In this document: positions 1 through 12,200 of the stretch, piece after piece
Numbering within the stretch: the stretch's first letter is position 1
How the letters are laid out: the number at the start of each line of letters is the position of its first letter
The notes under the pieces: generated by a model
The model's database searches: none
Told to the model about the DNA's origin: nothing
What the model saw: the letters and a program-made list of their open reading frames with translations, nothing else
Program-made: the position numbers and the translations under genes
Source of the DNA: Auanema rhodensis
Taxonomy: Eukaryota; Nematoda; Chromadorea; Rhabditida; Rhabditidae
Direction of reading: 5' to 3'
DNA length: 64,000 bases
Assembly (NCBI GenBank): GCA_964057225.1
Contig: OZ059900.1
Span: 21,095,638 to 21,159,637 of the forward strand

Positions 1-103
1 TGTTCAAACTCATGCAATGTCAATGAAACCTAGCTCAAAATTGTTTGTACAACGTCTAGTTCCACTTTCACGACAAAAAAACAGGGGTTAGAAAATTAAG
101 GGA

Positions 104-140
104 ATTAGCATATTCTGAGGGCACGCCCCTTATGGCTAAT
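104..140. repeat. 37-bp imperfect dyad in every monomer (first copy shown)
   Basis: The outer arms attagcata (104-112) and tatggctaat (131-140) are complementary with one bulged base. The core GGGC (119-122) and GCCC (125-128) pair around AC. The arms are separated from the core by 6 bases on one side and 2 on the other. The element recurs in essentially every unit, in either orientation. It could form a hairpin or cruciform, or bind a dimeric protein; neither is shown by sequence alone. Junctions A and C enter the inverted strand inside it or 5-7 bases outside it. Confidence 0.75.
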
Positions 141-255
141 ATTGATTAAATCGATTTTTGTTCATATGAGTCGTCAAATGCAACGAATTTCAGCGTGTTA
201 CATACTAAAATGAAGCATTTTACATGCTGAACACTAGAAAAATACAAAAACACAG

Positions 256-295
256 TATTTCCCATGAGAAATATTTTATTATGCTGGAAAACCAG
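256..295. repeat. Two short hairpin motifs in every monomer (first copy shown)
   Basis: TATTTC (256-261) and GAAATA (268-273) form a perfect 6-bp stem with loop CCATGA. CTGG (284-287) and CCAG (292-295) form a 4-bp stem around AAAA. The common attttcc variant alters the last base of the first stem, so the stem is not strictly kept. Such short stems also arise by chance in A+T-rich DNA. Confidence 0.55.
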
Positions 296-3200
296 TTTTT
301 GGAAATTTCGCTGTAAACAAGGTTTTGACTTACGATTTCATGTGTTCAAACTCATGCAATGTCAATGAAACCTAGCTCAAAATTGTTCGTACAACGTCTA
401 GTCCCACTTTCACGACAAAAAAACAGGGGTTAGAAAATTAAGGAAATTAGCATATTCTGAGGGCACGCCCCTTATGGCTAATATTGATTAAATCGATTTT
501 TGTTCATATGAGTCGTCAAATGCAACGAATTTCAGCGTGTTACATACTAAAATGAAGCATTTTACATGCTGAACACTAGAAAAATACAAAAACACAGTAT
601 TTCCCATGAGAAATATTTTATTATGCTGGAAAACCAGTTTTTGGAAATTTCGCTGTAAACAAGGTTTTGACTTACGATTTCATGTGTTCAAACTCATGCA
701 ATGTCAATGAAACCTAGCTCAAAATTGTTCGTACAACGTCTAGTCCCACTTTCCCGACAAAAAAACAGGGGTTAGAAAATTAAGGAAATTAGCATATTCT
801 GAGGGCACGCCCCTTATGGCTAATATTGATTAAATCGATTTTTGTTCATATGAGTCGTCAAATGCAACGAATTTCAGCGTGTTACATACTAAAATGAAGC
901 ATTTTACATGCTGAACACTAGAAAAATACAAAAACACAGTATTTCCCATGAGAAATATTTTATTATGCTGGAAAACCAGTTTTTGGAAATTTCGCTGTAA
1001 ACAAGGTTTTGACTTACGATTTCATGTGTTCAAACTCATGCAATGTCAATGAAACCTAGCTCAAAATTGTTCGTACAACGTCTAGTCCCACTTTCACGAC
1101 AAAAAAACAGGGGTTAGAAAATTAAGGAAATTAGCATATTCTGAGGGCACGCCCCTTATGGCTAATATTGATTAAATCGATTTTTGTTCATATGAGTCGT
1201 CAAATGCAACGAATTTCAGCGTGTTACATACTAAAATGAAGCATTTTACATGCTGAACACTAGAAAAATACAAAAACACAGTATTTCCCATGAGAAATAT
1301 TTTATTATGCTGGAAAACCAGTTTTTGGAAATTTCGCTGTAAACAAGGTTTTGACTTACGATTTCATGTGTTCAAACTCATGCAATGTCAATGAAACCTA
1401 GCTCAAAATTGTTCGTACAACGTCTAGTCCCACTTTCACGACAAAAAAACAGGGGTTAGAAAATTAAGGAAATTAGCATATTCTGAGGGCACGCCCCTTA
1501 TGGCTAATATTGATTAAATCGATTTTTGTTCATATGAGTCGTCAAATGCAACGAATTTCAGCGTGTTACATACTAAAATGAAGCATTTTACATGCTGAAC
1601 ACTAGAAAAATACAAAAACACAGTATTTCCCATGAGAAATATTTTATTATGCTGGAAAACCAGTTTTTGGAAATTTCGCTGTAAACAAGGTTTTGACTTA
1701 CGATTTCATGTGTTCAAACTCATGCAATGTCAATAAAACCTAGCTCAAAATTGTTTGTACAACGTCTAGTCCCACTTTCACGGCCAAAAAACAGGGGTTA
1801 GAAAATTAAGGAAATTAGCATATTCTGAGGGCACGCCCCTTATGGCTAATATTGATTAAATCGATTTTTGTTCATATGAGTCGTCAAATGCAACGAATTT
1901 CAGCGTGTTACATACTAAAATGAAGCATTTTACATGCTGAACACTAGAAAAATACAAAAACACAGTATTTCCCATGAGAAATATTTTATTATGCTGGAAA
2001 ACCAGTTTTTGGAAATTTCGCTGTAAACAAGGTTTTGACTTACGATTTCATGTGTTCAAACTCATGCAATGTCAATGAAACCTAGCTCAAAATTGTTCGT
2101 ACAACGTCTAGTTCCACTTTCACGACAAAAAAACAGGGGTTAGAAAATTAAGGAAATTAGCATATTCTGAGGGCACGCCCCTTATGGCTAATATTGATTA
2201 AATCGATTTTTGTTCATATGAGTCGTCAAATGCAACGAATTTCAGCGTGTTACATACTAAAATGAAGCATTTTACATGCTGAACACTAGAAAAATACAAA
2301 AACACAGTATTTCCCATGAGAAATATTTTATTATGCTGGAAAACCAGTTTTTGGAAATTTCGCTGTAAACAAGGTTTTGACTTACGATTTCATGTGTTCA
2401 AACTCATGCAATGTCAATGAAACCTAGCTCAAAATTGTTCGTACAACGTCTAGTCCCACTTTCACGACAAAAAAACAGGGGTTAGAAAATTAAGGAAATT
2501 AGCATATTCTGAGGGCACGCCCCTTATGGCTAATATTGATTAAATCGATTTTTGTTCATATGAGTCGTCAAATGCAACGAATTTCAGCGTGTTACATACT
2601 AAAATGAAGCATTTTACATGCTGAACACTAGAAAAATACAAAAACACAGTATTTCCCATGAGAAATATTTTATTATGCTGGAAAACCAGTTTTTGGAAAT
2701 TTCGCTGTAAACAAGGTTTTGACTTACGATTTCATGTGTTCAAACTCATGCAATGTCAATGAAACCTAGCTCAAAATTGTTCGTACAACGTCTAGTTCCA
2801 CTTTCACGACAAAAAAACAGGGGTTAGAAAATTAAGGGAATTAGCATATTCTGAGGGCACGCCCCTTATGGCTAATATTGATTAAATCGATTTTTGTTCA
2901 TATGAGTCGTCAAATGCAACGAATTTCAGCGTGTTACATACTAAAATGAAGCATTTCACATGCTGAACACTAGAAAAATACAAAAACACAGTATTTCCCA
3001 TGAGAAATATTTTATTATGCTGGAAAACCAGTTTTTGGAAATTTCGCTGTAAACAAGGTTTTGACTTACGATTTCATGTGTTCAAACTCATGCAATGTCA
3101 ATGAAACCTAGCTCAAAATTGTTCGTACAACGTCTAGTTCCACTTTCACGACAAAAAAACAGGGGTTAGAAAATTAAGGGAATTAGCATATTCTGAGGGC

Positions 3201-4149
3201 ACGCCCCTTATGGCTAATATTGATTAAATCGATTTTTGTTCATATGAGTCGTCAAATGCAACGAATTTCAGCGTGTTACATACTAAAATGAAGCATTTTA
3301 CATGCTGAACACTAGAAAAATACAAAAACACAGTATTTCCCATGAGAAATATTTTATTATGCTGGAAAACCAGTTTTTGGAAATTTCGCTGTAAACAAGG
3401 TTTTGACTTACGATTTCATGTGTTCAAACTCATGCAATGTCAATGAAACCTAGCTCAAAATTGTTCGTACAACGTCTAGTTCCACTTTCACGACAAAAAA
3501 ACAGGGGTTAGAAAATTAAGGGAATTAGCATATTCTGAGGGCACGCCCCTTATGGCTAATATTGATTAAATCGATTTTTGTTCATATGAGTCGTCAAATG
3601 CAACGAATTTCAGCGTGTTACATACTAAAATGAAGCATTTCACATGCTGAACACTAGAAAAATACAAAAACACAGTATTTCCCATGAGAAATATTTTAAT
3701 ATGTTGGAAAACCAGTTTTTGGAAATTTCGCTGTAAACAAGGTTTTGACTTACGATTTCATGTGTTCAAACTCATGCAATGTCAATGAAACCTAGCTCAA
3801 AATTGATTGTACAACGTCTAGTTCCACTTTCACGACGAAAAAACAGGGGTTAGAAAATTAAGGGAATTAGCATATTCTGAGGGTACGCCCCTTATGGCTA
3901 ATATTGATTAAATCGATTTTTGTTCATATGAGTCGTCAAATGCAACGAATTTCAGCGTGTTACATACTAAAATGAAGCATTTTACATGCTGAACACTAGA
4001 AAAATACAAAAACACAGTATTTCCCATGAGAAATATTTTATTATGCTGGAAAACCAGTTTTTGGAAATTTCGCTGTAAACAAGGTTTTGACTTACGATTT
4101 CATGTGTTCAAACTCATGCAATGTCAATGAAACCTAGCTCAAAATTGTT

Positions 4150-6220
4150 CGTACAACGTCTAGTCCCACTTTCACGACAAAAAAACAGGAGTTAGAAAAT
4201 TAAGGAAATTAGCATATTCTGAGGGCACGCCCCTTATAGCTAATATTGATTAAATCGATTTTTGTTCATATGAGTCGTCAAATGCAACGAATTTCAGCGT
4301 GTTACATACTAAAATGAAGCATTTTACATGCTGAACACTAGAAAAATACAAAAACACAGTATTTCCCATGAGAAATATTTTATTATGCTGGAAAACCAGT
4401 TTTTGGAAATTTCGCTGTAAACAAGGTTTTGACTTACGATTTCATGTGTTCAAACTCATGCAATGTCAATGAAACCTAGCTCAAAATTGTTCGTACAACG
4501 TCTAGTCCCACTTTCACGACAAAAAAACAGGGGTTAGAAAATTAAGGAAATTAGCATATTCTGAGGGCACGCCCCTTATGGCTAATATTGATTAAATCGA
4601 TTTTTGTTCATATGAGTCGTCAAATGCAACGAATTTCAGCGTGTTACATACTAAAATGAAGCATTTTACATGCTGAACACTAGAAAAATACAAAAACACA
4701 GTATTTCCCATGAGAAATATTTTATTATGCTGGAAAACCAGTTTTTGGAAATTTCGCTGTAAACAAGGTTTTGACTTACGATTTCATGTGTTCAAACTCA
4801 TGCAATGTCAATGAAACCTAGCTCAAAATTGTTTGTACAACGTCTAGTCCCACTTTCACGACAAAAAAACAGGGGTTAGAAAATTAAGGAAATTAGCATA
4901 TTCTGAGGGCACGCCCCTTATGGCTAATATTGATTAAATCGATTTTTGTTCATATGAGTCGTCAAATGCAACGAATTTCAGCGTGTTACATACTAAAATG
5001 AAGCATTTTACATGCTGAACACTAGAAAAATACAAAAACACAGTATTTCCCATGAGAAATATTTTATTATGCTGGAAAACCAGTTTTTGGAAATTTCGCT
5101 GTAAACAAGGTTTTGACTTACGATTTCATGTGTTCAAACTCATGCAATGTCAATGAAACCTAGCTCAAAATTGTTTGTACAACGTCTAGTCCCACTTTCA
5201 CGACAAAAAAACAGGGGTTAGAAAATTAAGGAAATTAGCATATTCTGAGGGCACGCCCCTTATGGCTAATATTGATTAAATCGATTTTTGTTCATATGAG
5301 TCGTCAAATGCAACGAATTTCAGCGTGTTACATACTAAAATGAAGCATTTTACATGCTGAACACTAGAAAAATACAAAAACACAGTATTTCCCATGAGAA
5401 ATATTTTATTATGCTGGAAAACCAGTTTTTGGAAATTTCGCTGTAAACAAGGTTTTGACTTACGATTTCATGTGTTCAAACTCATGCAATGTCAATGAAA
5501 CCTAGCTCAAAATTGTTCGTACAACGTCTAGTCCCACTTTCACGACAAAAAAACAGGAGTTAGAAAATTAAGGAAATTAGCATATTCTGAGGGCACGCCC
5601 CTTATAGCTAATATTGATTAAATCGATTTTTGTTCATATGAGTCGTCAAATGCAACGAATTTCAGCGTGTTACATACTAAAATGAAGCATTTTACATGCT
5701 GAACACTAGAAAAATACAAAAACACAGTATTTCCCATGAGAAATATTTTATTATGCTGGAAAACCAGTTTTTGGAAATTTCGCTGTAAACAAGGTTTTGA
5801 CTTACGATTTCATGTGTTCAAACTCATGCAATGTCAATGAAACCTAGCTCAAAATTGTTCGTACAACGTCTAGTCCCACTTTCACGACAAAAAAACAGGG
5901 GTTAGAAAATTAAGGAAATTAGCATATTCTGAGGGCACGCCCCTTATGGCTAATATTGATTAAATCGATTTTTGTTCATATGAGTCGTCAAATGCAACGA
6001 ATTTCAGCGTGTTACATACTAAAATGAAGCATTTTACATGCTGAACACTAGAAAAATACAAAAACACAGTATTTCCCATGAGAAATATTTTATTATGCTG
6101 GAAAACCAGTTTTTGGAAATTTCGCTGTAAACAAGGTTTTGACTTACGATTTCATGTGTTCAAACTCATGCAATGTCAATGAAACCTAGCTCAAAATTGT
6201 TTGTACAACGTCTAGTCCCA
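4150..6220 (+). repeat. Four-monomer higher-order duplication (1368 bp)
   Basis: Units carrying the double barcode caggagtt plus ttatagct lie exactly 1368 bp (4 x 342) apart, with cccttatagc at 4231 and 5599. The next unit agrees in variant type, and the two after it agree only in part. The natural reading is one unequal-exchange duplication of four units followed by partial divergence. The limits are approximate, because most neighbouring units are too alike to place a breakpoint. Confidence 0.7.
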
Positions 6221-6540
6221 CTTTCACGACAAAAAAACAGGGGTTAGAAAATTAAGGAAATTAGCATATTCTGAGGGCACGCCCCTTATGGCTAATATTG
6301 ATTAAATCGATTTTTGTTCATATGAGTCGTCAAATGCAACGAATTTCAGCGTGTTACATACTAAAATGAAGCATTTCACATGCTGAACACTAGAAAAATA
6401 CAAAAACACAGTATTTCCCATGAGAAATATTTTATTATGCTGGAAAACCAGTTTTTGGAAATTTCGCTGTAAACAAGGTTTTGACTTACGATTTCATGTG
6501 TTCAAACTCATGCAATGTCAATGAAACCTAGCTCAAAATT

Positions 6541-9274
6541 GTTTGTACAACGTCTAGTTCCACTTTCACGACAAAAAAACAGGGGTTAGAAAATTAAGGG
6601 AATTAGCATATTCTGAGGGCACGCCCCTTATGGCTAATATTGATTAAATCGATTTTTGTTCATATGAGTCGTCAAATGCAACGAATTTCAGCGTGTTACA
6701 TACTAAAATGAAGCATTTTACATGCTGAACACTAGAAAAATACAAAAACACAGTATTTCCCATGAGAAATATTTTATTATGCTGGAAAACCAGTTTTTAG
6801 AAATTTCGCTGTAAACAAGGTTTTGACTTACGATTTCATGTGTTCAAACTCATGCAATGTCAATGAAACCTAGCTCAAAATTGTTCGTACAACGTCTAGT
6901 TCCACTTTCACGACAAAAAACAGGGGTTAGAAAATTAAGGAAATTAGCATATTCTGAGGGCACGCCCCTTATGGCTAATATTGATTAAATCGATTTTTGT
7001 TCATATGAGTCGTCAAATGCAACGAATTTCAGCGTGTTACATACTAAAATGAAGCATTTTACATGCTGAACACTAGAAAAATACAAAAACACAGTATTTC
7101 CCATGAGAAATATTTTATTATGCTGGAAAACCAGATTTTGGAAATTTCGCTGTAAACAAGGTTTTGACTTATGATTTCATGTGTTCAAACTCATGCAATG
7201 TCAATGAAACCTAGCTTAAAATTGTTCGTACAACGTTTAGTTCCACTTTCACGACAAAAGAACAGGGGTTAGAAAATTAAGGGAATTAGCATATTCTGAG
7301 GGCACGCCCCTTATGGCTAATATTGATTAAATCGATTTTTGTTCATATGAGTCGTCAAATGCAACGAATTTCAGCGTGTTACATACTAAAATGAAGCATT
7401 TTACATGCTGAACACTAGAAAAATACAAAAACACAGTATTTCCCATGAGAAATATTTTATTATGCTGGAAAACCAGTTTTTGGAAATTTCGCTGTAAACA
7501 AGGTTTTGACTTACGATTTCATGTGTTCAAACTCATGCAATGTCAATGAAACCTAGCTCAAAATTGTTCGTACAACGTCTAGTTCCACTTACACGACAAA
7601 AAAACAGGGGTTAGAAAATTAAGGAAATTAGCATATTCTGAGGGCACGCCCCTTATGGCTAATATTGATTAAATCGATTTTTGTTCATATGAGTCGTCAA
7701 ATGCAACGAATTTCAGCGTGTTACATACTGAAATGAAGCATTTTACATGCTGAACACTAGAAAAATACAAAAACACAGTATTTCCCATGAGAAATATTTT
7801 ATTATGCTGGAAAACCAGTTTTTGGAAATTTCGCTGTAAACAAGGTTTTGACTTACGATTTCATGTGTTCAAACTCATGCAATGTCAATGAAACCTAGCT
7901 CAAAATTGTTTGTACAACGTCTAGTTCCACTTTCACGACAAAAAAACAGGGGTTAGAAAATTAAGGGAATTAGCATATTCTGAGGGCACGCCCCTTATGG
8001 CTAATATTGATTAAATCGATTTTTGTTCATATGAGTCGTCAAATGCAACGAATTTCAGCGTGTTACATACTAAAATGAAGCATTTTACATGCTGAACACT
8101 AGAAAAATACAAAAACACAGTATTTCCCATGAGAAATATTTTATTATGCTGGAAAACCAGTTTTTAGAAATTTCGCTGTAAACAAGGTTTTGACTTACGA
8201 TTTCATGTGTTCAAACTCATGCAATGTCAATGAAACCTAGCTCAAAATTGTTCGTACAACGTCTAGTTCCACTTTCACGACAAAAAACAGGGGTTAGAAA
8301 ATTAAGGAAATTAGCATATTCTGAGGGCACGCCCCTTATGGCTAATATTGATTAAATCGATTTTTGTTCATATGAGTCGTCAAATGCAACGAATTTCAGC
8401 GTGTTACATACTAAAATGAAGCATTTTACATGCTGAACACTAGAAAAATACAAAAACACAGTATTTCCCATGAGAAATATTTTATTATGCTGGAAAACCA
8501 GATTTTGGAAATTTCGCTGTAAACAAGGTTTTGACTTATGATTTCATGTGTTCAAACTCATGCAATGTCAATGAAACCTAGCTCAAAATTGTTCGTACAA
8601 CGTTTAGTTCCACTTTCACGACAAAAGAACAGGGGTTAGAAAATTAAGGGAATTAGCATATTCTGAGGGCACGCCCCTTATGGCTAATATTGATTAAATC
8701 GATTTTTGTTCATATGAGTCGTCAAATGCAACGAATTTCAGCGTGTTACATACTAAAATGAAGCATTTTACATGCTGAACACTAGAAAAATACAAAAACA
8801 CAGTATTTCCCATGAGAAATATTTTATTATGCTGGAAAACCAGTTTTTGGAAATTTCGCTGTAAACAAGGTTTTGACTTACGATTTCATGTGTTCAAACT
8901 CATGCAATGTCAATGAAACCTAGCTCAAAATTGTTCGTACAACGTCTAGTTCCACTTACACGACAAAAAAACAGGGGTTAGAAAATTAAGGAAATTAGCA
9001 TATTCTGAGGGCACGCCCCTTATGGCTAATATTGATTAAATCGATTTTTGTTCATATGAGTCGTCAAATGCAACGAATTTCAGCGTGTTACATACTGAAA
9101 TGAAGCATTTTACATGCTGAACACTAGAAAAATACAAAAACACAGTATTTCCCATGAGAAATATTTTATTATGCTGGAAAACCAGTTTTTGGAAATTTCG
9201 CTGTAAACAAGGTCTTGACTTACGATTTCATGTGTTCAAACTCATGCAATGTCAATGAAACCTAGCTCAAAATT
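6541..9274 (+). repeat. Four-monomer higher-order duplication with a 1-base deletion (1367 bp)
   Basis: Five or more private variants repeat at exactly 1367 bp: cagtttttag at 6791 and 8158, ccagattttg at 7131 and 8498, acacgacaaa after ccactt at 7591 and 8958, ttacatactg at 7721 and 9088, and gtttgtac at 6541 and 7908. The period is 4 x 342 minus 1 because one unit in each copy has lost an A from its A-run (near 6915 and 8282). The acacgacaaa and catactgaaa variants appear again 1710 bp (5 units) after the second copy, at 10668, so part of the block was copied a third time. Confidence 0.88.
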
Positions 9275-12200
9275 GTTCGTACAACGTCTAGTTCCACTTT
9301 CACGACAAAAAAACAGGGGTTAGAAAATTAAGGAAATTAGCATATTCTGAGGGCACGCCCCTTATGGCTAATATTGATTAAATCGATTTTTGTTCATATG
9401 AGTCGTCAAATGCAACGAATTTCAGCGTGTTACATACTAAAATGAAGCATTTTACATGCTAAACACTAGAAAAATACAAAAACACAGTATTTCCCATGAG
9501 AAATATTTTATTATGCTGGAAAACCAGTTTTTGAAAATTTCGCTGTAAACAAGGTTTTGACTTACGATTTCATGTGTTCAAACTCATGCAATGTCAATGA
9601 AACCTAGCTCAAAATTGTTTGTACAACGTCTAGTTTCACTTTCACGACAAAAAAACAGGGGTTAGAAAATTAAGGGAATTAGCATATTCTGAGGGCACGC
9701 CCCTTATGGCTAATATTGATTAAATCGATTTTTGTTCATATGAGTCGTCAAATGCAACGAATTTCAGCGTGTTACATACTAAAATGAAGCATTTTACATG
9801 CTGAACACTAGAAAAATACAAAAACACAGTATTTCCCATGAGAAATATTTTATTATGCTGGAAAACCAGTTTTTGGAAATTTCGCTGTAAACAAGGTTTT
9901 GACTTACGATTTCATGTGTTCAAACTCATGCAATGTCAATGAAACCTAGCTCAAAATTGTTCGTACAACGTCTAGTCCCACTTTCACGACAAAAAAACAG
10001 GGGTTAGAAAATTAAGGAAATTAGCATATTCTGAGGGCACGCCCCTTATGGCTAATATTGATTAAATCGATTTTTGTTCATATGAGTCGTCAAATGCAAC
10101 GAATTTCAGCGTGTTACATACTAAAATGAAGCATTTTACATGCTGAACACTAGAAAAATACAAAAACACAGTATTTCCCATGAGAAATATTTTATTATTC
10201 TGGAAAACCAGTTTTTGGAAATTTCGCTGTAAACAAGGTTTTGACTTACGATTTCATGTGTTCAAACTCATGCAATGTCAATGAAACCTAGCTCAAAATT
10301 GTTTGTACAACGTCTAGTTCCACTTTCACGACAAAAAAACAGGGGTTAGAAAATTAAGGGAATTAGCATATTCTGAGGGCACGCCCCTTATGGCTAATAT
10401 TGATTAAATCGATTTTTGTTCATATGAGTCGTCAAATGCAACGAATTTCAGCGTGTTACATACTAAAATGAAGCATTTTACATGCTGAACACTAGAAAAA
10501 TACAAAAACACAGTATTTCCCATGAGAAATATTTTATTATGCTGGAAAACCAGTTTTTGGAAATTTCGCTGTAAACAAGGTTTTGACTTACTATTTCATG
10601 TGTTCAAACTCATGCAATGTCAACGAAACCTAGCTCAAAATTGTTCGTACAACGTCTAGTTCCACTTACACGACAAAAAAACAGGGGTTAGAAAATTAAG
10701 GAAATTAGCATATTCTGAGGGCACGCCCCTTATGGCTAATATTGATTAAATCGATTTTTGTTCATATGAGTCGTCAAATGCAACGAATTTCAGCGTGTTA
10801 CATACTGAAATGAAGCATTTTACATGCTGAACACTAGAAAAATACAAAAACACAGTATTTCCCATGAGAAATATTTTATTATGCTGGAAAACCAGTTTTT
10901 GGAAATTTCGCTGTAAACAAGGTTTTGACTTACGATTTCATGTGTTCAAACTCATGCAATGTCAATGAAACCTAGCTCAAAATTGTTCGTACAACGTCTA
11001 GTTCCACTTTCACGACAAAAAAACAGGGGTTAGAAAATTAAGGAAATTAGCATATTCTGAGGGCACGCCCCTTATGGCTAATATTGATTAAATCGATTTT
11101 TGTTCATATGAGTCGTCAAATGCAACGAATTTCAGCGTGTTACATACTAAAATGAAGCATTTTACATGCTGAACACTAGAAAAATACAAAAACACAGTAT
11201 TTCCCATGAGAAATATTTTATTATGCTGGAAAACCAGTTTTTGGAAATTTCGCTGTAAACAAGGTTTTGACTTACGATTTCATGTGTTCAAACTCATGCA
11301 ATGTCAATGAAACCTAGCTCAAAATTGTTCGTACAACGTCTAGTCCCACTTTCACGACAAAAAAACAGGGGTTAGAAAATTAAGGGAATTAGCATATTCT
11401 GAGGGCACGCCCCTTATGGCTAATATTGATTAAATCGATTTTTGTTCATATGAGTCGTCAAATGCAACGAATTTCAGCGTGTTACATACTAAAATGAAGC
11501 ATTTTACATGCTGAACACTAGAAAAATACAAAAACACAGTATTTCCCATGAGAAATATTTTATTATGCTGGAAAACCAGTTTTTGGAAATTTCGCTGTAA
11601 ACAAGGTTTTGACTTACGATTTCATGTGTTCAAACTCATGCAATGTCAATGAAACCTAGCTCAAAATTGTTCGTACAACGTCTAGTCCCACTTTCACGAC
11701 AAAAAAACAGGGGTTAGAAAATTAAGGAAATTAGCATATTCTGAGGGCACGCCCCTTATGGCTAATATTGATTAAATCGATTTTTGTTCATATGAGTCGT
11801 CAAATGCAACGAATTTCAGCGTGTTACATACTAAAATGAAGCATTTTACATGCTGAACACTAGAAAAATACAAAAACACAGTATTTCCCATGAGAAATAT
11901 TTTATTATGCTGGAAAACCAGTTTTTGGAAATTTCGCTGTAAACAAGGTTTTGACTTACGATTTCATGTGTTCAAACTCATGCAATGTCAATGAAACCTA
12001 GCTCAAAATTGTTTGTACAACGTCTAGTTCCACTTTCACGACAAAAAAACAGGGGTTAGAAAATTAAGGGAATTAGCATATTCTGAGGGCACGCCCCTTA
12101 TGGCTAATATTGATTAAATCGATTTTTGTTCATATGAGTCGTCAAATGCAACGAATTTCAGCGTGTTACATACTAAAATGAAGCATTTTACATGCTGAAC

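Larger units (their letters stand above)
1..342 (+). repeat. Reference monomer of the satellite (forward orientation)
   Basis: This first unit defines the numbering used in the other entries. It contains an A-rich tract at 75-81, a 37-bp imperfect dyad at 104-140 with a G+C-rich centre, two A5 runs at 238-250, and two short perfect hairpins: TATTTC/GAAATA at 256-261 and 268-273, and CTGG/CCAG around AAAA at 284-295. Each forward frame meets stops quickly, for example tag at 31, tga at 27 and tag at 89. The reverse frames are also closed, so the unit is non-coding. This copy carries the gtttgtac, gttccac and aagggaatt variants. Confidence 0.95.

Noticed and set aside
104-140. Transcription terminator or promoter operator in the dyad
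   Set aside because: The dyad lies in every unit with no adjacent gene, and its stem is interrupted. A transcriptional role cannot be supported from sequence.
306-322. CENP-B-box-like match (TTCG, four bases, A, two bases, then CAAG) at junction A's forward break
   Set aside because: Only 7 of the 9 essential positions agree. A rough estimate gives about one such match by chance in 342 bp read on both strands, so it is not evidence of CENP-B binding.
1-342. Primate alpha satellite, because 342 is 2 x 171
   Set aside because: I see no recognisable alpha-satellite sequence or full CENP-B box; the length coincidence alone is not enough.
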